A stretch of 64,000 nt of DNA, taken from contig JBAIAC010000008.1 of NCBI GenBank assembly GCA_037349315.1, positions 128,338,001 to 128,402,000 on the forward strand. The letters run 5' to 3'. This document shows positions 1 to 10,933 of the stretch, piece after piece; positions within the stretch are counted from its first letter, which is position 1, and each line of letters begins with the position of its first letter. The notes beneath the pieces were generated by a model that was not told the origin of the DNA, made no database searches, and worked only from the letters and a program-made list of their open reading frames with translations. This DNA is from Chelydra serpentina. Taxonomy: Eukaryota; Chordata; Testudines; Chelydridae. A program made the position numbers and the translations under genes.

Positions 1-950
1 AAAGCTGACTGCAAAGAGTTACAAAGGGATCTCACAAAACTGGGTGACTGAGCAGCAAAATGGCAGATGAAATTCAATGCTGATAAATGCCAAGTAATGC
101 ACATTGGAAACCATATTGCCAACTATACCTACAAACTATGGGGTGCAAATTAGTTGTTACTACTCAAGAAAGAGATCTTGGAGTCTTCATGGCTAGTTCT
201 CTGAAAACATCTACTCAATGCACAGCAGCAGTCAAAAAGCTAACAATGTTAGGAATCATTAGGAAAGGGATAAATAATAAGACAGAAAATATTATGATGC
301 CATTAGATAAATCCATAGTAGACCCACACCTTGAATATTGCATGCAGTTCTGGTCACCCGATCTTAGAACTGGAAAAAGTACAGAGAAGGGAAACAAAAA
401 TCATTAGGGGGCATGGATCAGCTTCTATATGAAGAGAGACTAAAAAGACTGGGACTTTTCAACTTGGGAAAATGACTGAGGGGAGATATGATAGGGGTGT
501 ATAAAATCATGAATGGTGTGGAGAAAGTGAGTAAAGAAGTAGTATGTATCCCCTCACATAACACAAGAACCAGGGGTCATGCAATGAAACTAATAGGTTT
601 AAAAAAAATAAGGAAGTACTTCTTCACACTACGCAGTCAACAAGTGGAACTCACTGCCTGGGGATATTGTGAAGTACAATCGGATTAAGAAAAGAATGAG
701 ATACGTTCATGGAGGGTAGGTCCATCAATGGTTATTAGTCAAGATGGTCAGGGATGCAACCCACACTCTGGGTGTCCCTAAACTTCTGACTGCCAGAAGC
801 TGGGACTGGATGACAGTGGATGGATCATTTTATAATTGCCCTGTTCTGTTCATTTCTTCTGAAACATCTGGCACTTGCCATTGTCAGAAGACAGGATACT
901 GAGCTAGATGGAGCATTGGTGTGACCCAGTATGGCCATTTCTTATGTTCT
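1..950 (+). mobile_element. CR1 LINE, 3' part of ORF2 and 3' UTR
   Basis: The left edge lies inside a CR1 reverse-transcriptase ORF. A readable stretch at 87-407 has the CR1 C-terminal signature: a DLGV block, a QC..AVKK block, and PHLEYCMQFWSP followed by a basic tract. A second stretch continues to about 690. The 3' UTR ends near 941-950 in the usual turtle CR1 ending (GACCCAGTATGGCCATTTC, then TTATGTTCT). Several frameshifts and stops make it a dead copy. The 5' part lies outside the window. Confidence 0.9.
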
Positions 951-1199
951 TACATATTTGGGTTTTAGTAAAACATATCTTTCTATGTTTTTCATTGAAA
1001 AAAATCTTCAAGTTAGGTGGAATACAAGCACTATTACATGGATGAAAACTAGATAACAAACATTGGACCATATCCTCAGCTGCTCTATATCAACATGGGT
1101 TACTGAAAGCAATGAGCCTATCCTGATTTACATCAGATGAGGATCTGACCCTGTAAATATAAAGGGTAGAGATAAATGGGAAAGTATTGAATTGACGGA

Positions 1200-1590
1200 G
1201 GTGTCTAACAGGAGTTATGTTGAGATAGGTCTTATTTATGTTTTCATGAATGACCTGGAAGAGGGAGTAAAAAGCACTTTAGTATCGTTAGTGAGTTTCA
1301 TTATATTAGTGAGTGAACACTAATGAGGACAGAGAAGTAATGCAAAGGGAGATTGTGTATTTTAAAAAAGGGAGAGGAAATAAAATTATTCGATTTTGGA
1401 AAAATGAAAACTAATATTCTTTGGGTAATGTTGGATAATGTCTTTCTTTTAATGTATTGTTTTGGTTAATTATGTTTACTTGGGGGAAAATAATCTGGAA
1501 CACTCAATAAAGGGAAGAAAATGTGAGAAATGGGCATACAAAAGGAGACTTTGGGGGTGGTAGTGGAGTGCAAATCAGACATGACGTCCT
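1200..1590 (+). mobile_element. Degraded CR1 reverse-transcriptase fragment
   Basis: The stretch at 1228-1300 still translates to a worn version of the CR1 segment FMNDLEEGV...S...FI that precedes the catalytic FADD. About 1545-1580 resembles the later DLGV(I/V)V(D/E) block. No open frame is left. It is much older than the CR1 copy at 5.6-7.2 kb. The 3' tail at 1990-2080 may belong to the same insertion. Confidence 0.6.
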
Positions 1591-1591
1591 A

Positions 1592-1702
1592 GTTCAGGAA
1601 AGGGCTTAAGCGTGTGCTTAAGTCCATCCCTATTTAGAAAAAGCATTTAAGAACATGCTTAACTGATGTCAATGGGATTTATGCATATGTCTTTCCCGAA
1701 TT
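1592..1702. repeat. Palindromic MITE-like repeat
   Basis: The ends read TTCAGGAAAG and CTTTCCCGAA, an imperfect inverted pair. Inside are TTAAGC/GCTTAA motifs repeated in both directions around a GTCAATGGGA core. It probably inserted in, or sits beside, the CR1 remnants on either side. The family is not named here. Confidence 0.5.
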
Positions 1703-1989
1703 GTGTGTAATACGGCTGTTAAAAAAGATCAGCATGCTTTTGGTCTGCATTCACAAAGGTATCACAACTTTTGAGCCTCTTGTCTTATCAAAAATTTCTA
1801 GGGATGAGTATTAAAGGTTAGTAAAGGACTCTTTTGGCTTAATTAAAATACAGGAAGCAATCAATAGCAAACAACCTGAAAAGGCCCATGGCAATGGCTG
1901 AGATATGGGACAATTAATCTGATAATCTAGATAAATCTAATATCTTTTTCCACAGAATTCAGATGATCCTCTGGTGCTTTTAAAATATG

Positions 1990-2080
1990 ATATAGCGCAA
2001 ACCGAAGTTATAGTCTTGTTGCAGAAATTATTGGGTGAGGTTCTTGGGCCTGTGTTATACAGGAGGTCAAAATACATTTA
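1990..2080 (+). mobile_element. CR1 3' tail
   Basis: TATTGGGTGAGGTTCTTGGG followed by CCTGTGTTATACAGGAGGTC matches the CR1 3' UTR ending seen elsewhere in the window at 3855-3945 and, inverted, at 5620-5710. It is either a separate short copy or the 3' end of the worn CR1 at 1200-1590. Confidence 0.65.
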
Positions 2081-2129
2081 GATTCGGCTCTAGTTCCTTT
2101 TTCTCAACTCATCGCCTTAATATACAGCA

Positions 2130-3950
2130 CCATAGAGTGATTTGATTAGAAACAAAGAATGTATGGCACACTTACACAATTGGGGCAGTATCTTGCAATG
2201 CTGTGACTCTGAAGAGAACTTAGGGGTTATGGTGGACAACCAACTGAACATGAGCTCCCAATGTGATGCTGTGGCTAACAGGTCTCAAGTGATCCTTGGA
2301 TGCATAAACAATATATGGTATCAGGTAGTAGGGAGGCAGAATTACCTCCGTCTATGGCGTTGGAGAGATCATAACTGGAATACAGTGCCCAGTTCTAATA
2401 TACACACCCTAAAAAGGATGTTGAAAACTTGCAAAGTGTTAAAAAAAGAGCCACAAGAATAATTACAGGTCTAGAAAAGCTTCCTCACTATGTAAGACAT
2501 AAAAAAATCTTCAGTCTATTTAGCTTATCAAAAAGAAGGGTAAGAGGTGACTTGCTCACGCTTTGTAAGTACAGTAACTCCCCACTTGACTTAGTCATCC
2601 TGGTTAATGTTGTTTCGTTGTTACGTTGCTGATCAATTAGGGAACATGCTCATTTAAAGTTGTGCAATGCTCCGGTATAAAGTTGTTTGGCAGCCGCCTG
2701 CTTTGTCCACTGCTTGCAGGAAGAGCAGCCTGTTGCAGCTAGCTGGTGGGGGTTTGGAACCAGGGTGGACCGGCAGCCCCCCCATCAGCTCCCCACATCA
2801 GCTCCCCGCTTCCCTAAGCTCCCTGTGCAGCAGCCACCCAGCAGGCTACCAATTCCCGGCAGTTCAGCTGTCCCTCCCCCCACTGCGATGTGCTGCTCCT
2901 GCCCTCTGTCTTGGAGCTGCTCCCGGGAGCCTCCTGCTTGCTGTGCAGGGGAGGGGAGAAGAGGGGCACTAATGTCAGGGTGTTCCCTTCCCCCTACTCC
3001 TGCCCCCCACTTACCTCTTCTCCATATAGAGCAGGGGGGAGACAGAACAGGGCTAAGGATGGAAAGAGCTGGTCACAGCTGCTGATTCAACGTCCTGATC
3101 TTTTTAAAGGCAATGTACTTCGAGTGTGGTGTCAGCGTACTTAAAGGGACAATGCACATATCTCTCTCTCTCTCCCACACACACAGGGTGTGTGTCTCTG
3201 TCTCTGTCTGCCATGCTGTCTCCCCTCCCTCCATTCAGGCTGCCTTGTAGAGTGTGCGGCTACATTAACAACAATGTGTTAACCTTTGAGGGCTCAGCCG
3301 AATGCTAGTTCATCATTTAGCAGTAAGGCATTCCCTGGGAAATATCCCACCCTCTTCCACCCTCTAACTTCACCACCTCAACCAAGCTTCACAATCATCA
3401 TTGCTGTGTACCATATTAAATTGTTTGTTTAAAACTTATACTGTGTGTGTGTGGTGTGTATATCCTGGAACCTAACCCCCGCTCCCCATTTACATTAATT
3501 CTTATGGGGAAATTGGATTCGCTTACCATTGTTTCACTTAAAGTAGCATTTTTCAGGAACATAACTACAATGTTAAGTGAGGAATTACTGTACCTACATC
3601 AGAATTTTTTTTTACAGAAGATGGCTCTTTAATGTAGCAACAAAGACACAACAAGTGACAATGGCTGGAAGTGGAAGCTAGACAAATTCAGGCTAGAAAT
3701 ATAAGAAACACATATTTAAGAGTGACTGTAATTAATCACTGGTACAACTTACTAAGGTAAGTGGTGGTAAAACACTAGAAGTCTTTAAGTCAAGACTGGA
3801 TGCCTTCTAAAAGATTTGCCCTCGTTTAACCACAAGTAGGCTTGATATGGGAATTACTGGGTGAAATTCTGTGGTCTCTGTTACACAGGAGGTCAAACTT
3901 GGTGATCATAATGGACCCTTCTGGCCTTAAAAACTATTAATCTATTATTT
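2130..3950 (+). mobile_element. CR1 LINE, 3' ORF2 plus 3' UTR, split by a DNA transposon
   Basis: The left half (2130-2569) encodes CR1 RT C-terminal pieces: ENLGVMVDNQLNMSSQCDAV at 2214-2275, then KKRATRIITGLEKL and [13 protein letters not shown] in another frame. The right half (3593-3950) resumes with YLHQN, matching the next residues of CR1 ORF2, and runs into the 3' UTR ending GGCCTTAAAAACTATTAATC. The element at 2572-3590 was inserted between them. Removing it and one TA restores the junction. Multiple frameshifts make the CR1 copy inactive. Confidence 0.85.
2572..3590. mobile_element. Non-autonomous Tc1/mariner (Tigger-like) transposon, 1.02 kb
   Basis: Terminal inverted repeats are CAGTAACTCCCCACTTGACT at the left and, inverted, CAGTAATTCCTCACTTAACA at the right (16 of 20 identical). 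Both ends are flanked by TA (2570-2571 and 3591-3592), the Tc1/mariner target duplication. The terminal sequence and size fit pogo/Tigger-type elements. The interior contains C-rich sequence and short TC and CA runs (about 3161-3187) and no transposase, so it would depend on an enzyme from elsewhere. Short ORFs here have no recognisable domain. Confidence 0.85.
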
Positions 3951-5617
3951 TTAGCCCCTTTCTTATAAGTCATTGTATACCTGCTCAGGTATGCCCCTGG
4001 TTTCCATCAAATGTACTCCACAGAAATATATTTACCCAAATCCTGAAGCCCTTATTCAAGCTGTTCAAAATGCCCTTTGAAGTCACTGGATGGACCTCTC
4101 GGAGGTTTTCTAGAACTGTCATCTGAGAAGGAACCGGGCATACTCTAGGTCAAATAGGAAGCTATTGGTGGGAGTGGACTCTTCATCAATAGTGCAGAGG
4201 AAGCCTGCAAGGCTGGGTAATAGGGTGAGAAACATAAAGTGAGATAGCTGGAAAAGACACAGAAAGATGGGACTCCTACATACGTCAGTCAAGCAGATGG
4301 TCCTCCAAAGTATTTAGCAAATTTTTATGAATCATAATAAATATATTGGCAGAAGTCAGGATGAGTTTGTGGACAAAACTCACAAAGAAAAGGACTAAAA
4401 TCCTGCCCCTACTGAAGTTGGTGCCACAACTCCCGTTGACTTCAATGGGGCCAGAATTCCACCCTTTGAATATCCTCAGTGGATAATTTGACAAGCTGAA
4501 TTTTCTTCCTTTATATTTGCATGGCTCCAGAAAAGATCAGTCCCCTAAATTTCCACATCTGTGGGTCTGATTGTCTTCTTATAGTGGGTGTAATTTACGA
4601 ATAACTCCATAGGACTAACACCAGTGAAATGGTGAGAGGAGAGTCAGGCCTGTACATTAAATCTCTTTTGCTTCATCCTTGGAAAATATTGTCATGGTGG
4701 CATATGCTCAGAATCCAGTCATAAAGCTATGGCATATACAGTGATGGATCTAAGCCACAAAGGCTGGATCCAGACTCACATCTCAATTTAGAACACCCCC
4801 AAATTGAAGATTGTTTGGCTCTAGTAATTTGGTTCAGTCTCTAATAAAGAAAAACTGTGAAATTTGTTTGCAAATTTGGATTTCTAAATCCTCCAAAGTT
4901 TGGGGATGTTCATTCATCCAGAATTTTGGCATGGGCCCATTCTCTAGTTGTACAGCATTGTATAACAGCAGTATTTCGAGGTACCCTTCTTATCTCTTCT
5001 CCCTCCCAAGCTTATATACGCATTTTAGTTTTGTTTTCATTTTAAGGATAATCTTTTTTTCACTATGAAAGTCTGCCTCTGGAAGCATTTCTCTTTTTTG
5101 AAGTACAAGAATTCTCTGCTTCCTCATCCCCCATCAAAACAACCCAGTTCAAGTATTGTGTTCCCACACTAGCAGCTATATCATTTGTCCTTTTCTTGTG
5201 ACAGTCTTAGTATCTATTTAGCACAAAGTGTGACAATCAGGTGGCCACAGAGACTTTAGAGTAAGCATTTGTACCACACCCTCTGGTCACGTGAACTTCA
5301 TGGTTGTCAGCAGGAGCAGAACTCAGGGCTCCAAAAACACAATTCCCTATGACTAGAGCTAAGGGATAATCTTCTTTAAGGAATAATAGCGGTAGGGCCC
5401 ATATCCTCAGCAGGTCTTTGTGCAACATCTGTACACTCACATATCAGTATATTACATAAGATCTTCCTTCAATGTAGCCGTCAGGGTTCTAAACAGAAAT
5501 AATATGGAGGCAGTTCGGTCCTTTATTGAGGATTGTTCACATGTTGATGAAAACCTGGGTGTCAGTTCTAGTACTGATAGAAGTTAGATGGGGGACACAC
5601 AGCTTGCTAAGTTTATA
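3951..5617. other. No gene; weak old repeats only
   Basis: No coding signal stands out. About 4410-4475 (GGTGCCACAACTCCCGTTGA, then TTCAATGGGGCCAG) and 4560-4650 (a GTGTAATTTAC...ACACCAGTG palindromic core) look like ancient amniote MITE or SINE remnants with the CATTGACTTCAATGG-type core that recurs in the window. The remainder appears unique. Confidence 0.5.
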
Positions 5618-7205
5618 GATAGATTCATAGACTCATAGACTTTAAGGTCAGAAGGAACCGTTATGATCATCTAGTCTGACCTCCTGCACAATGCAGGCCA
5701 CAGAATCTCACCCACCCACTCCTGCAATGATCCTCTCACCTCTGTCTCAGCTATTGAAGTCCTCAAATCATGATTTAAAGACTTCAAGATGCAGAGAATC
5801 CTCCAGTAAGTGACCCGTGCCCCATGCTGCAGAGGAAGGCGAAAAACCTCCAGGGCCTCTGCCGATTTACCCTGGAGGAAAATTCCTTCACGACCCCAAA
5901 TATGGCGATCAGCTGAACCCCGAGCATGTGGGAAAGACTCACCAGCCAGACACCCAGGAAAAAGTTCTCTGTAGTAACTACTAACATCCCATCATTGACG
6001 ATTGGTCTTATTTACCACTGATGGCAATTAATTGACCTTTGACTAAGATCATGTTATCCCATCAAACCATCCCCTCCATAAACTTATCTAGCTTAATCTT
6101 GAAGCCAGATAGGTCTTTTGCCCCCACTGCTTCCCTTGGAAGGCTGTTCCAGAACTTGACTCCTCTGATGGTTAGAAAACTTCGTCTAATTTCAAGTCTA
6201 AACTTCCTGATGGCCAGTTTATATCCATTTGTTCTTCTGTCCACATTGGTACTGAGCTTAAATAATTCCTCTCCCTCTCTGGTGTTTATCCCTCTGATAT
6301 ATTTAAAGAGAGCAATCATATCTCCCCTCAGCCTTCTTTTGGTTAAGGTAAACAAACCAAGCTCCTTGAGTCTCCTTTCATACGACAGGTTTTCCATTCC
6401 TCGGATCATCCTAGTGGCCCTTCTTTGTACCTGTTCCAGTCTGAATTCATCCTTCTTAAACATGGGAGACCAGAACTGCACACAGTATTCCAAATGAGGT
6501 CTCACCCAATGCCTTGTATAACGGTACTAACACCTCCTTATCTCTACTAGAAATACCTTGCCTAATGCATCCCAAGACCGCATTAGCTTTTTTCACGGCC
6601 ACATCACATTGGCGACTCATAGTCATTCTGTGATCAACCAGGACTCCGAGGTCCTTCTCCTCTTCCGTTACTTCCAACTGATGTGTCCCCAGCTTATAAC
6701 TAAAATTCTTGTTATTAATCCCTAAATGCATAACCTTACACTTCTCACTATTAAATTTCATCCTATTACTATTACTCCAGTTTACAAGGTCATCCAGATC
6801 TTCCTGTAGAATATCCCGATCCTTTTCTGAATTGGCAATACCTCCCAACTTTGTGTCATCCGCAAACTTCATTAGCACACTCCCACTTTTGGTTCCGAGG
6901 TCAGTAATAAAAAGATTAAATAAAATTGGTCCCAAAACTGAACCTTGAGGAACTCCACTAGTAACCTCCCTCCAACCTGACAGTTCACCTTTCAGTATGA
7001 CCCGCTGTAGTCTCCCCTTTAACCAGTTCCTTATCCACCTCTCAATTTTTATATTGATCCCCATCTTTTCCAATTTAACCAATAATTCCTCATGTGGTAC
7101 TGTATCAAATGCCTTACTGAAATCGAGGTAGATTAGATCCACTGCATTTCCTTTATCTAAAAAATCTGTTACTTTCTCAAAGAAGGAGATCAAGTTGGTT
7201 TGGCA
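5618..7205 (-). mobile_element. CR1 LINE, 5'-truncated, relatively young
   Basis: The 3' end (low coordinate) carries the classic turtle CR1 tail, GATTCATAGACTCATAGACT then TTAAGGTCAGAAGGAACC. ORF2 extends from about 7205 down to 6062 with only one obvious frameshift. The element is cut off at about 7205 inside the reverse transcriptase, the usual result of incomplete target-primed reverse transcription. It abuts an older CR1 of the same orientation. Its low damage makes it the youngest CR1 with RT in the window. Confidence 0.93.
6062..7205 (-). pseudogene. CR1 ORF2 reverse transcriptase, 3' two-thirds, one frameshift
   Basis: This is the palm-to-C-terminal part of the CR1 ORF2 reverse transcriptase, which copies CR1 RNA at a nicked target. 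Reading from 7193: LIYLDFSKAFDTVPHEEL, then GVPQGSVLGPILFNLFI, then the catalytic FADD at 6855-6866, then the DLGVLVD and SRQCDVAVKKA blocks. At about 6500 an extra G (GGG where the frame needs GG) shifts the frame. The remaining 147 residues continue in the next frame from [12 protein letters not shown] to the C-terminus. The endonuclease and RT fingers are missing through 5' truncation. The second ORF ends at a normal stop before the 3' UTR. No other disabling change was seen. Confidence 0.9.
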
Positions 7206-7287
7206 AGATTAGTAGATTTTAAGGACAAAAGGTAGCATTATGGTAATCTCAGGCCATAGAATTTCACCCAGTAATTCCTACATCAAG
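7206..7287 (-). mobile_element. Older CR1 3' tail, left half (split by SINE)
   Basis: Starts TAGATTTTAAGGACAAAAGG and reads through GGCCATAGAATTTCACCCAG to CTACATCAAG, which is the inverted CR1 3' end. The next CR1 bases (CCCATAACTTCCAG) occur after the SINE, at 7481. The closest relative in this window is the CR1 at 23046-23470. Confidence 0.8.
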
Positions 7288-7479
7288 GGGGGAGGGATAG
7301 CTCAGTGGCCTGCTAAACCCAGGATTGTGAGTTCAATCCTTGAGGGGGCCATTTAGGGATCGGGGGCAAAAATCTGTCAGAGGACAGTACTTTGTCCTGC
7401 TAGTGAAGGCAGAGGACTGGACTCGATGACCTTTCAAGGTCCTTCCAGTTCTATGAGATAGGCATATCTCCATATATTA
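7288..7479 (+). mobile_element. tRNA-derived SINE (Cry I / tortoise pol III type)
   Basis: The head resembles a tRNA: box A TAGCTCAGTGG (7298-7308) and box B GAGTTCAATCC (7329-7339), followed by a SINE body and a CR1-like 3' tail ending CCAGTTCTATGAGATAGG. Compared with the copy at 34054 it lacks about 12 bases between the boxes. It inserted into an older CR1. Possible short duplications flank it (TACATCAAG left, TATATTAAG right, imperfect). RNA polymerase III would transcribe it and CR1 machinery would mobilise it. This SINE family is known from cryptodiran turtles. Confidence 0.88.
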
Positions 7480-7730
7480 AGCCCATAACTTCCAGTTGAA
7501 CTAGAGCTTATGTTTTAGAAAGACATCTTTAATTTAAAAACTGCAGGTGCTGGGGTTGTTCCAGGGGTTTAAAATGTGCAGCTTATTTCCACTTTGAATT
7601 TGTGTAGCTCCAAACTCCAGCCACTGGATTTTGGTATGCTTCTGTCTGCTAGATTAAAGAGCTATCTAGGATCCCTATGTAGGTATGTATAAACCATAAT
7701 CAAATCACCTCTTAACCTCACATGAATGTC
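7480..7730 (-). mobile_element. Older CR1 3' region, right half
   Basis: Continues the CR1 broken by the SINE: CCCATAACTTCCAGTTGAAC, then the region matching 23161-23450 (AGAAAGACATC, then GATTAAAGAGC, then AATCAAATCACCTCTTAACC). It fades out near 7730. No ORF survives. Confidence 0.75.
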
Positions 7731-8778
7731 TTGTGTATTCATAACCCCAAAATGCATGGTACATGGAAGAGTAAATTTCACACTCAAAGCATTTCATTAT
7801 TGGGCTTTCCCCTATTTGCCAATGCTTTTGCTCTTCTGTAGCAGAGAGAGAACAGTGCCACTCTAAGTCACTGCAATATCTTAAGAGGGAAAACGTGTGT
7901 GTGTGTCCCTGGGATCTGCCTGTGAAATGTTTTCTTTTCCCAGGGGGATATATTTGACATCAAGATAAAGGGGCAGAGTGGAAAACAAACTTACTTTTTT
8001 TTTTTTTTTTGGTGTTCTGCAACAAGCTTCAGTCATTGGGATTCTTTTTGAAAGGTCTTAGTTATCTTAGCAGCTGTTGTATGACCTGCCTTTTCATTGC
8101 AGTATCTCAGGGCTGCAGTTCCCTTCTAAGCAGAGGGGAGAGATGGGAATAACACAAATTACAATATTCACGGGGAACAACATGTTTTGTAATATGCACA
8201 GACTTTTTTAAAGCTGGGGAAGATATTGAAAAACGTTTTGTTCTCTGCTCTGCACACCACATAGGCTACGTATGTTCCATAGCCTATGTATGTGCAAACC
8301 ATAAGAAAATCTGCCTTCTTATACCCCGTTCCTGGTACCTCCCTCGTCTTCTGTTTCTGTCACTAGGAGCTGCAGTGAAAAGGAAAATGGGTGAGGGCTA
8401 TGAAGTGTTTGGTTGAAGGTCATAGTGAGAGAGGTTTTGCATGTCTTGACGTTAATGCTGTTTCAGGTACCTCCTACATTCCATGGGAGCCACTCCATGC
8501 CTGCCAGATCCAAAGGAAACATTCCTGTTACTTTGACACCCTGCTTGCATGTATCATTCTTGTGGGAACTCACCAAGTATTAGATGGTCACGGGACTTTA
8601 AGTTACATCAGCATCAATATCTGCTGTGGTTTCCATAGTGACTTTTGTCCCATCCTTCCACCCCTACTCTGTTGTCCCTGACCTTTGAAGAGAGAGGATT
8701 CTGGTGATTTCAATCAACCACTGGGCAGGAAGCACTTCCATCTACATGTCCCTCATGCCCAGGATCCTCTTCTGTAAG
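7731..8778. other. No gene seen; poly-T and GT runs
   Basis: Apparently unique sequence. A short GT run lies at about 7894-7905 and a run of roughly 18 T at about 7993-8011, possibly an old inverted poly-A tail. A short inverted repeat (CATAGGCT ... AGCCTATG) lies at about 8260-8290. The ORF at 8391-8681 has no recognisable domain and is probably chance. Confidence 0.5.
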
Positions 8779-9233
8779 TGTCAGGGTTCTTAAGAGTTAG
8801 TACGTTTCAACCTGTTACCCAGTGACCTGCTAACAGTTGCTAGGATAGAAGCTGAATCCTGACTGGCAGAATGCTGGGGGTTCTGACTGCTTCACAGCTT
8901 CTATATAAACCCAGCACAGAACAGGAAATTGTCTGTGCAACTGGGATCCACCTTGCCCTGGACAGTGTATCTTGTGTTTTCTGCACCTGCTCCCACTCCC
9001 CTGGCTTCACTTCCTGGTATCCAAACTGGCCTGACTCTAGTTACCAGTTCAGGTTCTGCTCTCAAGTTTGTCTCCTGCTTCTGATTCCCTGGTAACCTGA
9101 CCCTGTCTGCCTCCTTACACTCGACTCTTGGTTTTTCCTCTGGCCTGTCTCAGATTTTTACCTCCTGGTATCTGACTTGGCCTGACTCCTGCTCCAACCA
9201 CTAGGTCAGACCGCCCATGTCCTGGTCACGACA
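8779..9233 (+). repeat. 5' LTR of the gypsy chromovirus
   Basis: Begins TGTCAGGG and ends CACGACA, giving a TGTC...GACA inverted terminal pair. It is similar along most of its length to 13492-13988, including CCTGCTAACAGTTGCTAGG, and is about 40 bases shorter because it lacks a stretch near the start that the 3' LTR has. TATATAAACC near 8900 is a plausible TATA region. Confidence 0.88.
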
Positions 9234-9239
9234 GCTTGA

Positions 9240-10165
9240 ATGGATCACGTAGGCCACAGAAATGGGCTCAGTGACAGCACAATGGATGTGGCTAATGCTT
9301 TGGGTGCACCAGATACACATGAGTGGGTCACCCGCCTTAAGGCGGACAATCAAGCCCTGCATGCCCGGGTCATCCAGCTAGCCTCAGAGCACAAGCTATT
9401 GCAGGAGCAAGTCATACAGTTGCATGCTGAAAACTCCACACTCCAAGCACGGCTTGCTCAGCCCTGTTCCCTGATACAGCTGCTGGAACAGTTTGATGGC
9501 AATTACCAGCAATTCCAGGGTTTTATAAACCAGTGCCTACTCCTGGTCATGATGCATCTCAGTCCCATGCCACTGATCATGCAAAAGTGTGTCTGGTCAT
9601 CAGCCTGCTGCCCAGGGAAGCACTAGACTCAGCGTTTCCCTTCCTGGAGTAAGGTAGCCTGGTGCTTTCGAACTGGGAGGTCTTCCTCCAAGCCATGTCA
9701 GTACTATTCAATGACCCACACTGAATTTGGATGGTGGAGGCTGCCCTAAGGAACTCTACAGGGGCAGAGCACCATAGTCTCCTATGCCGCACCATTCTGC
9801 AGCCTCATGGTTGATACAAACTTGAACAAGGTGGCACAGATGTACCAATTCAGTGGGGCTTGCAAGAAGAGGTGAAAGATGACTTAGCCTGTGTAGAGAT
9901 GCCTGCAAGTGTGGAGGCCCTTGTGGATCTTGCCATCCGTACAGACAATCAGTTACGGGAACAAAGGGAGGAAAAAAGAGGGGACTTGCAACACTCTAAT
10001 TCAGGTACTGTGACATTTTCTCCACTGATTCCCACTGAGCAAATGCAGGTAGATGAGGGCCATTGACAACTCACCCCCATAGAAAAGGAGCAATGATGAC
10101 AGTACTGCTTCTACTGCTGTGAGTCAGGTCACTCCATCTCGGCCTGTCCTGTACAAATTCCAAGG
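9240..10165 (+). pseudogene. Gypsy gag remnant with zinc knuckle
   Basis: Gag would form the retrotransposon's capsid-like particle. The first frame (9240-9626, 128 residues) begins MDHVGHRNG, has a leucine- and glutamine-rich coiled-coil-like segment, then LIQLLEQFDGNYQQFQGFINQ, which corresponds to the conserved LPEKFDG-type start of the Sushi/PEG10-type capsid domain. After a frameshift the capsid C-terminus is readable at 9860-10066 (ALVDLAIRTDNQLREQREE). A CCHC knuckle (C-x2-C-x4-H-x4-C) is encoded at 10106-10147. Two stops lie just before it. There is no sign of domestication as a host gene. Confidence 0.82.
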
Positions 10166-10257
10166 AATCAGGGAAGAGAGCTCCCCCATGCTTCAAACCT
10201 AACTGGAACACATGTGGAGCCCCACCCGAGGGTTCCCTACTTGCAAGTGCCAGTCCA

Positions 10258-10450
10258 ATGGCACATACCTGGGCACCCTTGCAAGATCCTATTCTACCAG
10301 CTCTCACTGACTCAGGTGCAGTTGATGTCTTCAAAGATGCATTGGCAGCTCAGATCCTGCAGATTCCCCTGCAATGCCAGGCCACTCCTGACCTTATAGA
10401 GACTATTAATGGCTCCCCTTTATCTCCTGGTCCAGTAACAGAGAAAAAAA
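10258..10450 (+). pseudogene. Gypsy retropepsin remnant
   Basis: An aspartic protease of the retropepsin type, which would cut the Gag-Pol polyprotein. The active-site triplet DSG is intact at 10309-10317 within ALTDSGAVDVF; the usual residue after DSG is alanine. The following ALAAQILQIPL fits the family spacing. The frame then degenerates, so the C-terminal half is unreadable. Confidence 0.75.
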
Positions 10451-10933
10451 CTCCTTGGGAGGCTGTGATTCAGGAACACCAAGAAATGTTACAATCTGGT
10501 GTGATCCATTCCCCACACTTGTTCTCCCCACTCCCCGATCCTCAGTATCTTCTGTCTGTCCCTCCACACCCAGCTTATGTGTATCAAGCACAGAAAATCT
10601 GTTTTCCATCTGTTTTGTTGGCAACACTATTGATATCAATAAATCCTGTCTTGGCATCCAAACCTCCAGAGATCTATGTGGAGGTGACTATCCAGGCAGA
10701 ATCTTCCATTTAAGCTATATCTGGGCTTCCTTCAAAATACCAAGATTATGCCACTGCTTTTTTAAAGAATGCGGAAAGCCTGCTTCCTCGCTAGGACTAT
10801 GACTGTCCAGTAGAGTGGCATCTAGGAGCTAAAATACCATTTGGACGAATTTATACCATGTCACAATCCCAGCTGACAGCACTCCAAGTGCCTCCAGGAG
10901 AATCTAGCCTGAGGGTTTATCTGTAAGTCGACC

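Noticed and set aside
6039..6497. 152-residue plus-strand ORF
   Set aside because: It is the antisense shadow of the CR1 reverse-transcriptase C-terminus on the minus strand.
9240..9626. Domesticated gag gene of the PEG10/RTL kind
   Set aside because: It sits between intact LTRs and is followed by frameshifts and stops in gag, so it is a dead retrotransposon part and not an independent host gene.
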